A stretch of 15,187 nucleotides of DNA, taken from NCBI GenBank assembly GCA_002394165.1, contig DGTA01000135.1:1-15187 (forward strand), read 5' to 3'. A program made the translations under genes and the position numbers. The notes under the pieces are model-generated. The model ran no database searches, was not told the DNA's origin, and worked only from the letters and a program-made list of their open reading frames with translations. How positions within the stretch are numbered: the first letter of the stretch is position 1; each line of letters opens with the position of its first letter. Positions 7,164 through 14,295 of the stretch are shown here, one piece after another. Origin of the DNA: Lachnospiraceae bacterium UBA4348. GTDB taxonomy: Bacteria; Bacillota; Clostridia; Lachnospirales; Lachnospiraceae.

Positions 7164-8390
7164 ATGAAAAAACGTGCATTGTCAATCGTATTAGCTGGTA
7201 TGATGGCGGCCACTCTGGCGGCTGTCGGTTCTGTTCCGGCCATGGCTGAGGATGGAGGTGAAGTAACCATCACAACATGGAACGAGGTTAATCCGGATGA
7301 CTCCCTGAACATGTATAAGAAAGCGGAAGAAGCTACAGGTGTTAAGGTCAATGTGACGGTGATTCCAGAGTCTGATTATTCATCCAAGCTGAACCAGATG
7401 GTCAATACAGCTGACAGCTCTGCGGATATCATGATCGTATGGGAGAATGATATCAAGAACTTTGCTGAGGCCGGTGGCATCGACGCGCTGGATGATTATC
7501 TTGCCGATTCAAGCATTGATACAACAGATTTCATTGATGCGGTCGCGAAGCTTTCTGACGGACTTGGCGGAACCTATGGCCTTCCGTGGTGCGCGGCCAC
7601 CGAGATCATGTACTACAACAAGGATATGTTTGATGCGGCAGGCATTGAGTATCCGACAAATGACTGGAGTTATGAAGACTTCAAGGCAGCGGCAGAGAAG
7701 CTGACAACTGACGGAGTGTACGGATGCACCATCCCGAACCTGCAGACATGGTGGGCAGGCATCGGCGGCGCAGGCGACCAGGTTTATGATCCGGAAAGCG
7801 GTGAGCTGGTCATCGGCGAAGGGGCTGTTTCCTTCCTTACAGACTGCAAGGATATGGTTGACAAAAACATTATGCCGGAACCGTCTTCTGATACAACAGA
7901 TATGTTTGCAGCAGGCAAGGCCGCTATGTCATGGCAGGGCAGCTGGATGATCGGTTCCTACGCAGGAAGCCTTGACTTTAACTGGGATATTGCAACGATC
8001 CCGACCAATCAGGTGAAATACAACACGCTTCATACCGGTTTCTATACACTGAATGCGAACAGCCAGAATAAAGAAGCTGCATGGAAAGTGATTGAGTATC
8101 TGATGGGTGAAGAAGGCCAGACGATCAACTCCAAGTCTTCTGCAAACCCGTCCGCACTGAAGACCATCGCTGATCAGGGCGCATGGAAAGTGGAAGCCGC
8201 GACATCTATTACGAACTGGGATGCCATGACAGATTCCCTGGCAGCAGGTGTGTTCGGTTACACTTGCCTTCCGTCCGGAGTTACCGGAGATGCTGTCAGT
8301 AAATTCAACTCTGTGCTTCTTGGCGAGATGACACCGGAAGAAGCGGTGGAAGCTGCTTCCCAGTATGCAGCTGAGACGATCGGATACTGA
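7164..8390 (+). CDS. Sugar ABC transporter solute-binding protein, CUT1 type
   Basis: This encodes a 408-residue extracellular solute-binding protein of family 1. It starts at the ATG at 7164 after aggaggg (7149-7155). Residues 1-28 are a signal peptide ending VPAMA before EDGG. There is no lipobox cysteine: the place where LAGC would be expected reads LAAV, followed by Gly-Ser as in typical lipoproteins. The mature protein begins VTITTW and has standard family features: YYNKDMFDAAGIEYPTNDWSYEDF, the aromatic stretch NLQTWWAGIGG, FAAGKAAMSWQGSWMIG, and AAWKVIEYLMGEEGQ near the C-terminus. It binds an oligosaccharide outside the cell and hands it to the two permeases downstream. Linkage to GH127 suggests an arabinose-containing ligand. 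Without a lipid anchor, retention at the membrane would need another mechanism. Confidence 0.88.
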   Translation: MKKRALSIVLAGMMAATLAAVGSVPAMAEDGGEVTITTWNEVNPDDSLNMYKKAEEATGVKVNVTVIPESDYSSKLNQMVNTADSSADIMIVWENDIKNFAEAGGIDALDDYLADSSIDTTDFIDAVAKLSDGLGGTYGLPWCAATEIMYYNKDMFDAAGIEYPTNDWSYEDFKAAAEKLTTDGVYGCTIPNLQTWWAGIGGAGDQVYDPESGELVIGEGAVSFLTDCKDMVDKNIMPEPSSDTTDMFAAGKAAMSWQGSWMIGSYAGSLDFNWDIATIPTNQVKYNTLHTGFYTLNANSQNKEAAWKVIEYLMGEEGQTINSKSSANPSALKTIADQGAWKVEAATSITNWDAMTDSLAAGVFGYTCLPSGVTGDAVSKFNSVLLGEMTPEEAVEAASQYAAETIGY

Positions 8391-8437
8391 TCAGACCGCA
8401 CCGACTAGTCAATAAACAGTTCTGGTATTTGAAAGGG

Positions 8438-8471
8438 CAGGCTGCCGCACGAAGGTGCAGCAGCCTGTTTT
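8438..8471 (+). terminator. Stem-loop between solute-binding protein and permease genes
   Basis: The arms caggctgc (8438-8445) and gcagcctg (8460-8467) extend inward by four more pairs after one mismatch, around a gaag loop, and are followed by tttt. The short U-run suggests partial termination or a 3' stabilising hairpin, which would give more transcript for the binding protein than for the permeases. A smaller inverted repeat, gaagcc (8475-8480) and ggcttc (8491-8496), follows before the next ribosome binding site. Confidence 0.65.
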
Positions 8472-8516
8472 ACAGAAGCCGGCAGATATAGGCTTCGGCA
8501 ATAAGGAGGAGTTTCA

Positions 8517-9413
8517 ATGGCACAGAAAAAGCGAGACAACCGAACCGCATTTTTCTTCATACTGCCGTGGATTATCGGTTTTATCTGTTTTACCGTGTTC
8601 CCGGTGATTTTTATGGTCCGCACTTCGCTCACGAACGCGAAGATGGTTGGCAAGCCGAAATTCATCGGAGCAGCGAATTACAGAAACATGTTCAAGAGCG
8701 CGACGTTTCTCAATTCGCTTAAGGTGACGGTCTTCTTTACCATTGTGATGGTTATCGTCACCGCTGTTTGGGCAATGATCATGGCGCTGCTTCTGAACCG
8801 GAAGCAGAAACTGAATGGGATCTTTCAGTTCTGCTATTTTCTCCCGTCGGTCGTTCCTTCTGTTGCTCTTGCTTATGCATTCCGGACGATATTCGGAAAA
8901 GATGCCGGTCTCCTGAACGGTCTTCTCACTTTGATCCGGGGAGGAGCCGTAAACATCAACTGGCTCTATGATAAGCAGACGGTTTATCTGGTCGTGTTCT
9001 TCATCACGCTTTTCACCTATAATACCGGTCAGATGATGCTGATCTTTCGGTCCGGCCTGGCGGATGTTCCCGAGGATCTATACGAGGCGGCAGACCTTGA
9101 CGGCGCTTCTGCGGTGCGGAAATTCTTTAAGATCACGTTGCCCATGATCTCACCGCTGGTTCTTTTCAATGCTGTTAACGGATGCATCAGCGCACTGAAC
9201 GGATCTTTCGCCTTGCTGTATCCGCTGACCGGAGAAAGCGGCGATCCCAATGGCATGACGCAGGTACTCAGCCTTCTGATCTATAAAGAGGCATTCAGCA
9301 ATATGAAACTGGGATATGCCAGCGCACTTTCTGTCATACTGTTCCTTCTGGCGGCGGCTTTCGGAATTGCGATCTTCCTGATTTCCGGAAAAACCGTTTA
9401 TTATGAGAACTGA
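8517..9413 (+). CDS. Sugar ABC transporter permease, MalF/UgpA type
   Basis: This encodes a 298-residue integral membrane permease of the CUT1 family. The ATG at 8517 follows aaggagg. The short basic N-terminus MAQKKRDNR leads into the first membrane helix (FFFILPWIIGFICFTVFPVIF), the usual opening of this family. Further hydrophobic segments make about six helices. The cytoplasmic EAA loop is visible from Glu190 (EAADLDGASAVRKFFKITLP), which docks on the ABC ATPase. It forms the translocation pore with the permease at 9428. No ATPase gene is present in the operon, so a shared MsmK/UgpC-type ATPase encoded elsewhere is expected, as is common for Firmicute CUT1 systems. The gene lies 126 bp after the binding-protein gene, behind a stem-loop. 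Confidence 0.92.
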   Translation: MAQKKRDNRTAFFFILPWIIGFICFTVFPVIFMVRTSLTNAKMVGKPKFIGAANYRNMFKSATFLNSLKVTVFFTIVMVIVTAVWAMIMALLLNRKQKLNGIFQFCYFLPSVVPSVALAYAFRTIFGKDAGLLNGLLTLIRGGAVNINWLYDKQTVYLVVFFITLFTYNTGQMMLIFRSGLADVPEDLYEAADLDGASAVRKFFKITLPMISPLVLFNAVNGCISALNGSFALLYPLTGESGDPNGMTQVLSLLIYKEAFSNMKLGYASALSVILFLLAAAFGIAIFLISGKTVYYEN

Positions 9414-9427
9414 CGGGAGGAGAGAAA

Positions 9428-10273
9428 ATGGGAACAAGATCTAAGAAAACAACAGATGAGATCATTATGTATATTGTCAAGATCATTGTGGCCATAATCA
9501 TGTTCACACCGATCATATGGATCCTGACCGGCGGGTTTAAAACTCTGACGGAGTTTACCACCTCTTCGAGCATTATCCCGAAAAAAGCCACCCTTGAGAA
9601 CTATGCATACATTTTCAAACACTCCCCGATCTGGAAATATATGTTCAACACCATATTCCTGATGGCCGGGACCACGCTGGGGACGCTGATCTCTTCCTCG
9701 CTGGTTGCGTATCCGCTGGCAAGAATGGAATTCACGGGAAAGAAGATCGTGTTCAGCATCATCATTGCCACCATGATGATCCCGAACATCGCGCTGATCA
9801 TTCCCCAGTATGTCATGTTCGGAAAGATCGGCTGGCTGGACAGTTATCTGCCTATGATCGTTCCGGCGTGGTTCGCATATCCCTATAACGTATTTCTGTT
9901 CAGACAGTTTTTCCGTTCGCTTCCGAAAGAACTTGATGAAGCGGCGATTATTGATGGATGCAGCCGAAGGCAGGTATTCTTTAAGATAATAGTACCGCTC
10001 TCAAAACCGACCTTTGCGACCATTGCCGTTCTCTCGTGTGTGTTCTGGTGGAATGAACTGACACAGCCGGTCTTCTATATCAATTCGGACCGGTGGAGGA
10101 CCATGACCATTGCATTGATGACTTCATACACGTACACGGGAGGAAATGCATTTGTCATCAACTGGGCATCCATTATGGCCGCGGCTTCGCTGATGATCAT
10201 CCCGCCGATGATTCTGTATTTGACAGGATCCCAATATCTGGTCGGAGGCATCAAGACGACCGGACTTAAATAG
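9428..10273 (+). CDS. Sugar ABC transporter permease, MalG/UgpE type
   Basis: This encodes a 281-residue carbohydrate ABC permease starting 14 bp after its partner, with gggaggagag as ribosome binding site. Six hydrophobic segments can be traced, starting with IVKIIVAIIMFTPIIWILTGGF, the family's usual first helix. The periplasmic-side motif PKKATLENYAYIFK, the SSLVAYPLAR motif and the EAA loop from Glu171 (EAAIIDGCSRRQVFFKIIVP) are all present. It ends VGGIKTTGLK, very close to the common C-terminus of MalG-like proteins, so the gene is complete. It pairs with the preceding permease in the membrane. Confidence 0.93.
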   Translation: MGTRSKKTTDEIIMYIVKIIVAIIMFTPIIWILTGGFKTLTEFTTSSSIIPKKATLENYAYIFKHSPIWKYMFNTIFLMAGTTLGTLISSSLVAYPLARMEFTGKKIVFSIIIATMMIPNIALIIPQYVMFGKIGWLDSYLPMIVPAWFAYPYNVFLFRQFFRSLPKELDEAAIIDGCSRRQVFFKIIVPLSKPTFATIAVLSCVFWWNELTQPVFYINSDRWRTMTIALMTSYTYTGGNAFVINWASIMAAASLMIIPPMILYLTGSQYLVGGIKTTGLK

Positions 10274-10319
10274 TCGGAGGCGGTTTTGCAGCAGCGGATC
10301 ATAACTGCCGGAGGAAAAG

Positions 10320-11357
10320 ATGATTACTTTAAAAGAAATAGCAAAACAGGCAGGCGTTTCCGCCGCGACCGTTTCTTATGTTCTGAACGGATCCCCAAAA
10401 GTTGGTGAAGCGACAAAGGAAAGGGTCCTGAAGATCGTTAAGGAAACGGGATACCGTTCCAATGTCCTGGCAAGGAGCCTTCGCAGCAGCAAGTCCAACA
10501 TCATCGGTGTCATAGTGGAGGATCTGCAGGCGAAAATGACGCCCAAGATCATCGATGGCATCAATGCGAAGGCGGAGGAAAAAGGGTATCAGATCATGCT
10601 CAGCAATCTGAGGCTTATGAGCAAGATCGATGCGCAGTTCAGTCACATTTCGGAGTATCAGCAGGACATAGATCATGCGGTGCAGACGCTGATGGGAATG
10701 CAGGTGGACGGCATTATTTACGTGGGCATGCATGACCGGTGCATCCCCCATGTACTCAACGGAACCGAATGTCCCCAGGTCTACTGTTACTGCTATACTC
10801 GGGGAGAGGGATCTTCTGTGGGTTACGACAACACAGAGGTTATGTACAGGCTTACAAAACAGTTTCTGGATAAGGGGCACAGATCGTTCGGCATCATTGC
10901 GGGAAGAAGCGATTCAGAGCCGTCGGCGAAGCGGCTTCAGGGCATTCGCAAAGCACTGGATGAAGCGCACGTCTGCGTAGATCCGTCCATGCTCTGTTAT
11001 GGGGACTGGAAGTATGAGCCTGCCCGGAAGATCGCCTGTGAAATGCTCCGGCGGGAGAACCGCCCGACCGCGATCATCGCGCTCAATGATGAGATGGCGG
11101 TCGCTGTGAGGGATGCGGCCATGCAGCTTCAGATCCGTATCCCTCAGGAGCTTTCGGTGAGCGGATTTGACTTCAGCGACGCGGCGCAGTTTGTCACTCC
11201 GCATATCACTACGGTACAGCCGCAGCTTGGCCGCATGGGGCAGCGGGCAATTGAAATACTGCTTAATAATATTGAGAACACGGAACAGGAAAATATAACG
11301 GTGGTCCTTCCGTCCAGAATTATTGACGGAGACTCTGTGTCAGGCCCGGGTATCTGA
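10320..11357 (+). CDS. LacI-family transcriptional regulator
   Basis: This encodes a 345-residue regulator. The ATG at 10320 follows ggaggaaaag. Residues 2-47 are the LacI helix-turn-helix (TLKEIAKQAGVSAATVSYVLNG), followed by the hinge helix with ARSLRSSKSNIIGVI (residues about 51-65) that inserts a Leu in the minor groove of the operator. The rest is a periplasmic-binding-protein-like effector domain with the usual endings (AIIALNDEMAVAV, ISVSGFDF-like LSVSGFDFSD, and TTVQPQLGRMGQRAIEILL). It lies inside the operon it probably controls, between permease and GH127, so it is likely autoregulated. The two operator candidates at 6966 and 7098 are its proposed targets. The inducer is probably arabinose or an arabinose-containing sugar; this is inferred from context only. 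Confidence 0.92.
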   Translation: MITLKEIAKQAGVSAATVSYVLNGSPKVGEATKERVLKIVKETGYRSNVLARSLRSSKSNIIGVIVEDLQAKMTPKIIDGINAKAEEKGYQIMLSNLRLMSKIDAQFSHISEYQQDIDHAVQTLMGMQVDGIIYVGMHDRCIPHVLNGTECPQVYCYCYTRGEGSSVGYDNTEVMYRLTKQFLDKGHRSFGIIAGRSDSEPSAKRLQGIRKALDEAHVCVDPSMLCYGDWKYEPARKIACEMLRRENRPTAIIALNDEMAVAVRDAAMQLQIRIPQELSVSGFDFSDAAQFVTPHITTVQPQLGRMGQRAIEILLNNIENTEQENITVVLPSRIIDGDSVSGPGI

Positions 11358-11390
11358 ACTTTATCCGAATGGCCGCAGAAAGGGATAAAA

Positions 11391-13337
11391 ATGCAGTGTG
11401 ATTTGTTGAGAGGCGTTCCGAACAGGAAGGTTATTATTGATGATCATTTCTGGAATAACTATATCGGTGTTGTGGACACGGTTGTTCTTCCGTTCATGTG
11501 GGAACTGATCAATGACCGCGTGGAGGGCGCCGAAAAAAGCTGGTGCATTCATAATCTGAAAGTCGCGGCAGGCGATATTCGGGGAGAACACCGCGGAGCT
11601 GTTTTCCAGGATACGGATGCAGCCAAATGGCTGGAAGCAGTTGCTTTTTCTCTTCAGAAGAAGGCAGATCCTCGGCTGGAAGCGCTGGCAGATGAAACCA
11701 TTGACCTGATTGGAAGAGCGCAGTGTGAAGACGGATATTTGGATACGTATTTCATCATCACCGGGACAGAAAGATGGTCCAACCTTATGGAAGGCCATGA
11801 GCTGTATACGGCGGGTCACATGATCGAAGCGGCCGTTGCTTATTATGAGGCGACGGGAAAAAGGAAGTTCCTTGATATTGTCAGCCGGTTTGCAGACTGT
11901 ATCGACCGCGCTTTCGGCCCGGAAGAAGGAAAGATCAGGGGGTATGCGGGACATCCCGAGATCGAGCTGGCCCTGGTCAAACTGTATCGCGCGACCGGGG
12001 AGGAAAGATACCTGAAGCTTGCCCGGTTTTTCCTGAATGAGCGCGGCGCGCAGCCTAACATTTTTGACACCCAGGATAACCGTAAATGCGGGAAATACAT
12101 CTTCCCGGAATTCAGGGATTTTGATCTGGACTACATGCAGGCGGACAAGCCGCTTGCGGAGCAGACAGAGGCGGAAGGCCACGCGGTCCGGGCGGGGTAT
12201 CTTTACAGCGGCATGGCAGACGTGGCGGCGGAGACCGGAGATGAGAGGATGTTCGCGCAGTGCGAGATACTCTGGAAAGATATGACAGAACGCAAGATGT
12301 ATATCACCGGAAGCATCGGATCTGCGGCATACGGCGAACGCATGACGGGAGCATACGATCTGCCCAATGACACAAACTATTCCGAAAGCTGTGCATCCAT
12401 ATCACTTGCCATGTTCGGCAACCGCATGTTCAGGGCGACTCGGGACGGCAAGTATATGGATATTGTCGAGAAGGCTCTCTACAATACCGTTCTGGCAGGG
12501 ATCGCGCTGGACGGAAAGCATTATTTTTATGTAAACCCCCTGGCGGTGGATCCTGAGACGGCAGAGCATAATCCGACCATGAGCCATGTGAAAACGACCA
12601 GGCAGCAGTGGTTCGGCGTTGCCTGCTGCCCGCCCAATATCGCGAGGACGCTGGCATCCATGTCTCAGTATATGTATGCGCAGAGCGAGGACTGCCTGTA
12701 TGTGAATCTGTATATTCAGAACGAAGCAAAGATCTGTCTGGGAGACACCCGTTTCAGGCTGCGCTTGGAAGCAGACTATCCGAACACGGGAAAGATTCGG
12801 GCAGTGATCGCCGGTCTTAAGGCAGAAAACGAAGAATTCGCACTCGCCTTCAGAATTCCGGGGAGCCCGGCAGCGCACATTTCCTACTGCCTCAACGGAC
12901 AGAAAAAGGAGGGAACAACCGAGAAAGGATTCCTGATCCTTCGCAGAAGCTGGAAGAACAGGGATACCGTTGAACTTGAGCTGGACAACTCATTCCACTT
13001 TGTATACGCGAACCCGCGAGTCGGCGCGGATACCGGAAAAACAGCGCTGATGAGAGGACCGTGGGTCTATTGCCTTGAGGAAGCAGACAACGGGAAACAC
13101 CTGGCTGCCGTATTCGCAGATACCTCCTCGGAAATATCAGAAGTTCAGGTAGAAGGCCTGCCAGCCGGCGCCCGTGGAGCCCGGTTTGAAGGATGCAGGC
13201 TGAAAATAGAGGAGAATGCTCCGCTGTACTTCGACAAACATCCGGAAACCGAAAAAGTAACCCTGACAGCCGTACCGTACTGCCTGTGGAACAACAGAGG
13301 CAAAGGCGAGATGGAAGTCTGGATGAATGAAGCGTGA
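11391..13337 (+). CDS. GH127 beta-L-arabinofuranosidase
   Basis: This encodes 648 residues and matches the GH127 family represented by HypBA1 of Bifidobacterium longum, which removes terminal beta-L-arabinofuranose. Catalytic and zinc residues line up with a constant offset of five to six: Glu316 (HypBA1 Glu322, acid/base), Glu332 and Cys334 in YSESC (Glu338, Cys340), and Cys412-Cys413 in VACCPPNIAR (Cys417, the nucleophile, and Cys418). An alpha/alpha-barrel makes up residues about 1-430 (DGYLDTYF, GHELYTAGHMIEAA, GHAVRAGYLYSGMAD), and beta-sandwich domains follow, ending PYCLWNNRGKGEMEVW. There is no signal peptide, so it acts in the cytoplasm on sugars brought in by the upstream transporter. 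The ATG at 11391 lies 33 bp after the regulator with agaaaggga upstream. Its TGA stop is the first TGA of a dispersed repeat. Confidence 0.93.
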   Translation: MQCDLLRGVPNRKVIIDDHFWNNYIGVVDTVVLPFMWELINDRVEGAEKSWCIHNLKVAAGDIRGEHRGAVFQDTDAAKWLEAVAFSLQKKADPRLEALADETIDLIGRAQCEDGYLDTYFIITGTERWSNLMEGHELYTAGHMIEAAVAYYEATGKRKFLDIVSRFADCIDRAFGPEEGKIRGYAGHPEIELALVKLYRATGEERYLKLARFFLNERGAQPNIFDTQDNRKCGKYIFPEFRDFDLDYMQADKPLAEQTEAEGHAVRAGYLYSGMADVAAETGDERMFAQCEILWKDMTERKMYITGSIGSAAYGERMTGAYDLPNDTNYSESCASISLAMFGNRMFRATRDGKYMDIVEKALYNTVLAGIALDGKHYFYVNPLAVDPETAEHNPTMSHVKTTRQQWFGVACCPPNIARTLASMSQYMYAQSEDCLYVNLYIQNEAKICLGDTRFRLRLEADYPNTGKIRAVIAGLKAENEEFALAFRIPGSPAAHISYCLNGQKKEGTTEKGFLILRRSWKNRDTVELELDNSFHFVYANPRVGADTGKTALMRGPWVYCLEEADNGKHLAAVFADTSSEISEVQVEGLPAGARGARFEGCRLKIEENAPLYFDKHPETEKVTLTAVPYCLWNNRGKGEMEVWMNEA

Positions 13338-13350
13338 CAGGGGACCGTCC
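13334..13350 (+). repeat. Half copy of dispersed repeat at the GH127 stop codon
   Basis: The sequence gtgacaggggaccgtcc matches one arm and the core of the palindrome at 6936. Bases 13335-13337 are the GH127 stop codon. The second arm (cctgtcac) is not found downstream, so this copy is partial. Confidence 0.6.
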
Positions 13351-13386
13351 GAGACCACTGGTTTTCGTCTAAATTTGGGGATAATT

Positions 13387-13420
13387 GAAGGATTTTCCCT
13401 CCCATTATCCTTCTTTTTTT
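13387..13420 (+). terminator. Candidate intrinsic terminator of the GH127 operon
   Basis: The arms gaaggat (13387-13393) and atccttc (13407-13413) enclose a 13-nt loop and are followed directly by seven T. The stem is short and AT-rich, but the U-run is strong. An alternative pairing is ggataat (13379-13385) with attatcc (13404-13410). It overlaps the tail of the transposase remnant on the other strand. Confidence 0.5.
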
Positions 13421-13536
13421 GCAAAAATACCTATCCGTACCATGATCTCTGGTTTCCAGGCCGGACGACCAAAAGTCTTATTATACTTGTCGGCAAGGAG
13501 ATCATTCGTGAAAGCCAGAGAAATATTTCTTAACAT
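13405..13536 (-). pseudogene. Probable transposase 5' remnant (IS5/IS1182-like N-terminus)
   Basis: A 43-codon minus-strand frame begins at 13536 and stops at 13405. Residues 10-35 (TNDLLADKYNKTFGRPAW, then KPEIMVRI) resemble the N-terminal region of IS5/IS1182-group transposases, where a short helix is followed by GRP and a helix of hydrophobic residues; this is recognition from memory, not a search. A complete transposase would be several hundred residues, and no DDE catalytic residues are present. The local start signals are intact: a ggagg ribosome binding site and an extended -10 box (TGG then TATAAT, 13580-13572 minus). The resemblance ends at about 13425, beside an A-run. The whole stretch 13338-13700 is visibly more AT-rich than the flanking genes. 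Confidence 0.5.
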
Positions 13537-13540
13537 ATGT

Positions 13541-13589
13541 GGGATCCTCCGATTTTTAAGTTCGCACCTTAATTATACCAAAGGATCCC
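13541..13589 (-). promoter_or_regulatory. Promoter and inverted repeat of the transposase remnant
   Basis: On the minus strand, TGGTATAAT (13580-13572) is a perfect extended -10 box, about 36 bp before the start of the remnant, with no clear -35. An 8-bp perfect inverted repeat, gggatcct (13541-13548) and aggatccc (13582-13589), brackets the leader and covers the ribosome binding site. It could be part of an insertion-sequence end or a translation-limiting stem. Confidence 0.4.
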
Positions 13590-13630
13590 GCATTTTTTAT
13601 TTTTTGGAAATTATACGGCCGCAAGTCGAA

Positions 13631-13660
13631 TTGATTGGCCTGAAATCGGGATGCTATAAA
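13631..13660 (+). promoter_or_regulatory. Candidate promoter of the MATE gene
   Basis: TTGATT (13631-13636) and TATAAA (13655-13660) are separated by 18 bp, and TG stands at the extended -10 position (13652-13653). The predicted leader before the MATE start is about 34 nt. Confidence 0.5.
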
Positions 13661-13700
13661 GTGGGTGAACAGAAAAATAAGAATAGGAGGAGAGTAGTAT

Positions 13701-14180
13701 ATGAGCAGGAATGTAAGCCCGCAAAAAAAGCAGATGATGCTTGAAGAAAATATTAAGACTCTGATCCCGAAGATGGCGGTCCCGACGATCATCGCCCAGA
13801 TGATCACGACGATCTATAACCTGGTGGATACGTACTTTGTCAGCACGCTGGGGACGAATGCCACCGCGGCGGTTGGCGTCAACAGCTCTCTGGAACGTAT
13901 GATCACGATCATCGGCTCGCTGATCGGCGCAGGTGCCTGCAGTTATATCTCAAGGCTGCTGGGGGCTAAGAAGGAAAAGGAGGCGGACAGGGTTCTGTCC
14001 ACATCGTTTCTGACCAGCGTCGGCCTGGGCGTTATCTTCATGATCGTCGGCCGTGTCCTGGTGGGAAGAATGGTCTACTGGCTCGGCGCCACTCAGGACT
14101 GCGCCATCTACTCGATGCAGTATGCCAACTACCTGAAGATCGCCACTGTCCCCTGTCAGAAAAATACTTGCCTGATTTAA
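13701..14180 (+). pseudogene. Truncated MATE-family efflux transporter
   Basis: The frame encodes 159 residues, while MATE transporters usually have about 440-480. The start at 13701 has an excellent ribosome binding site (aggaggagag). Residues 20-149 are typical of the family's first half: MAVPTIIAQMITTIYNLVDTYFVS, GVNSSLERMITIIGSLIGAGACSYISRLLGA, then further hydrophobic helices up to YANYLKIAT. From codon 150 (nt 14148) the sequence changes to a fragment of the dispersed repeat (gtcccctgtcag) and an unrelated AT-rich tail encoding KNTCLI before the stop. Only about the first three to four of twelve helices remain, so the product cannot be a working transporter. The rest of the gene is absent from the window. 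Either a deletion joined MATE to the sequence upstream of the symporter gene, or the assembly is chimeric here. Confidence 0.8.
14148..14159 (-). repeat. Fragment of dispersed repeat at the MATE breakpoint
   Basis: The sequence gtcccctgtcag matches the right arm and part of the core of the palindrome at 6936 (gtcccctgtcac). It begins exactly where MATE family similarity ends. Confidence 0.5.
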
Positions 14181-14196
14181 ACTTTAACAGTATAAT
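14168..14196 (+). promoter_or_regulatory. Promoter of the AGCS symporter gene
   Basis: TTGCCT (14168-14173) and a perfect TATAAT (14191-14196) are separated by 17 bp. Transcription would start near 14203, leaving a leader of about 93 nt before the symporter ATG. The -35 lies inside the tail of the truncated MATE frame. Confidence 0.55.
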
Positions 14197-14234
14197 GTTT
14201 TACATGGCTAAAGTGAAAAGGCCTGTTATTTCAG

Positions 14235-14268
14235 AAGAAGCGTCGGAGAGTGATCTTTGATGCTTTTT
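14235..14268 (+). promoter_or_regulatory. Leader stem-loop upstream of the symporter
   Basis: The arms aagaagcgtc (14235-14244) and gatgcttttt (14259-14268) can form a 10-bp stem with two G-U pairs and a 14-nt loop. The T-rich second arm makes it look like a weak attenuator or terminator. I see no known riboswitch motif around it. Confidence 0.25.
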
Positions 14269-14295
14269 CGGACGTTGACGGAAGGAATATTTTTT

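Noticed and set aside
13410..13425. A-run followed by G in the minus-strand transposase remnant, with a possible hairpin after it, resembling a programmed frameshift site
   Set aside because: The -1 frame runs into sequence opposite GH127 and shows no transposase features, so no fused product is supported. The hairpin is better explained as a terminator for the other strand.
14197..14295. Glycine riboswitch ahead of the alanine/glycine symporter
   Set aside because: The leader is under 100 nt and lacks the conserved glycine aptamer core; only a weak hairpin is visible.
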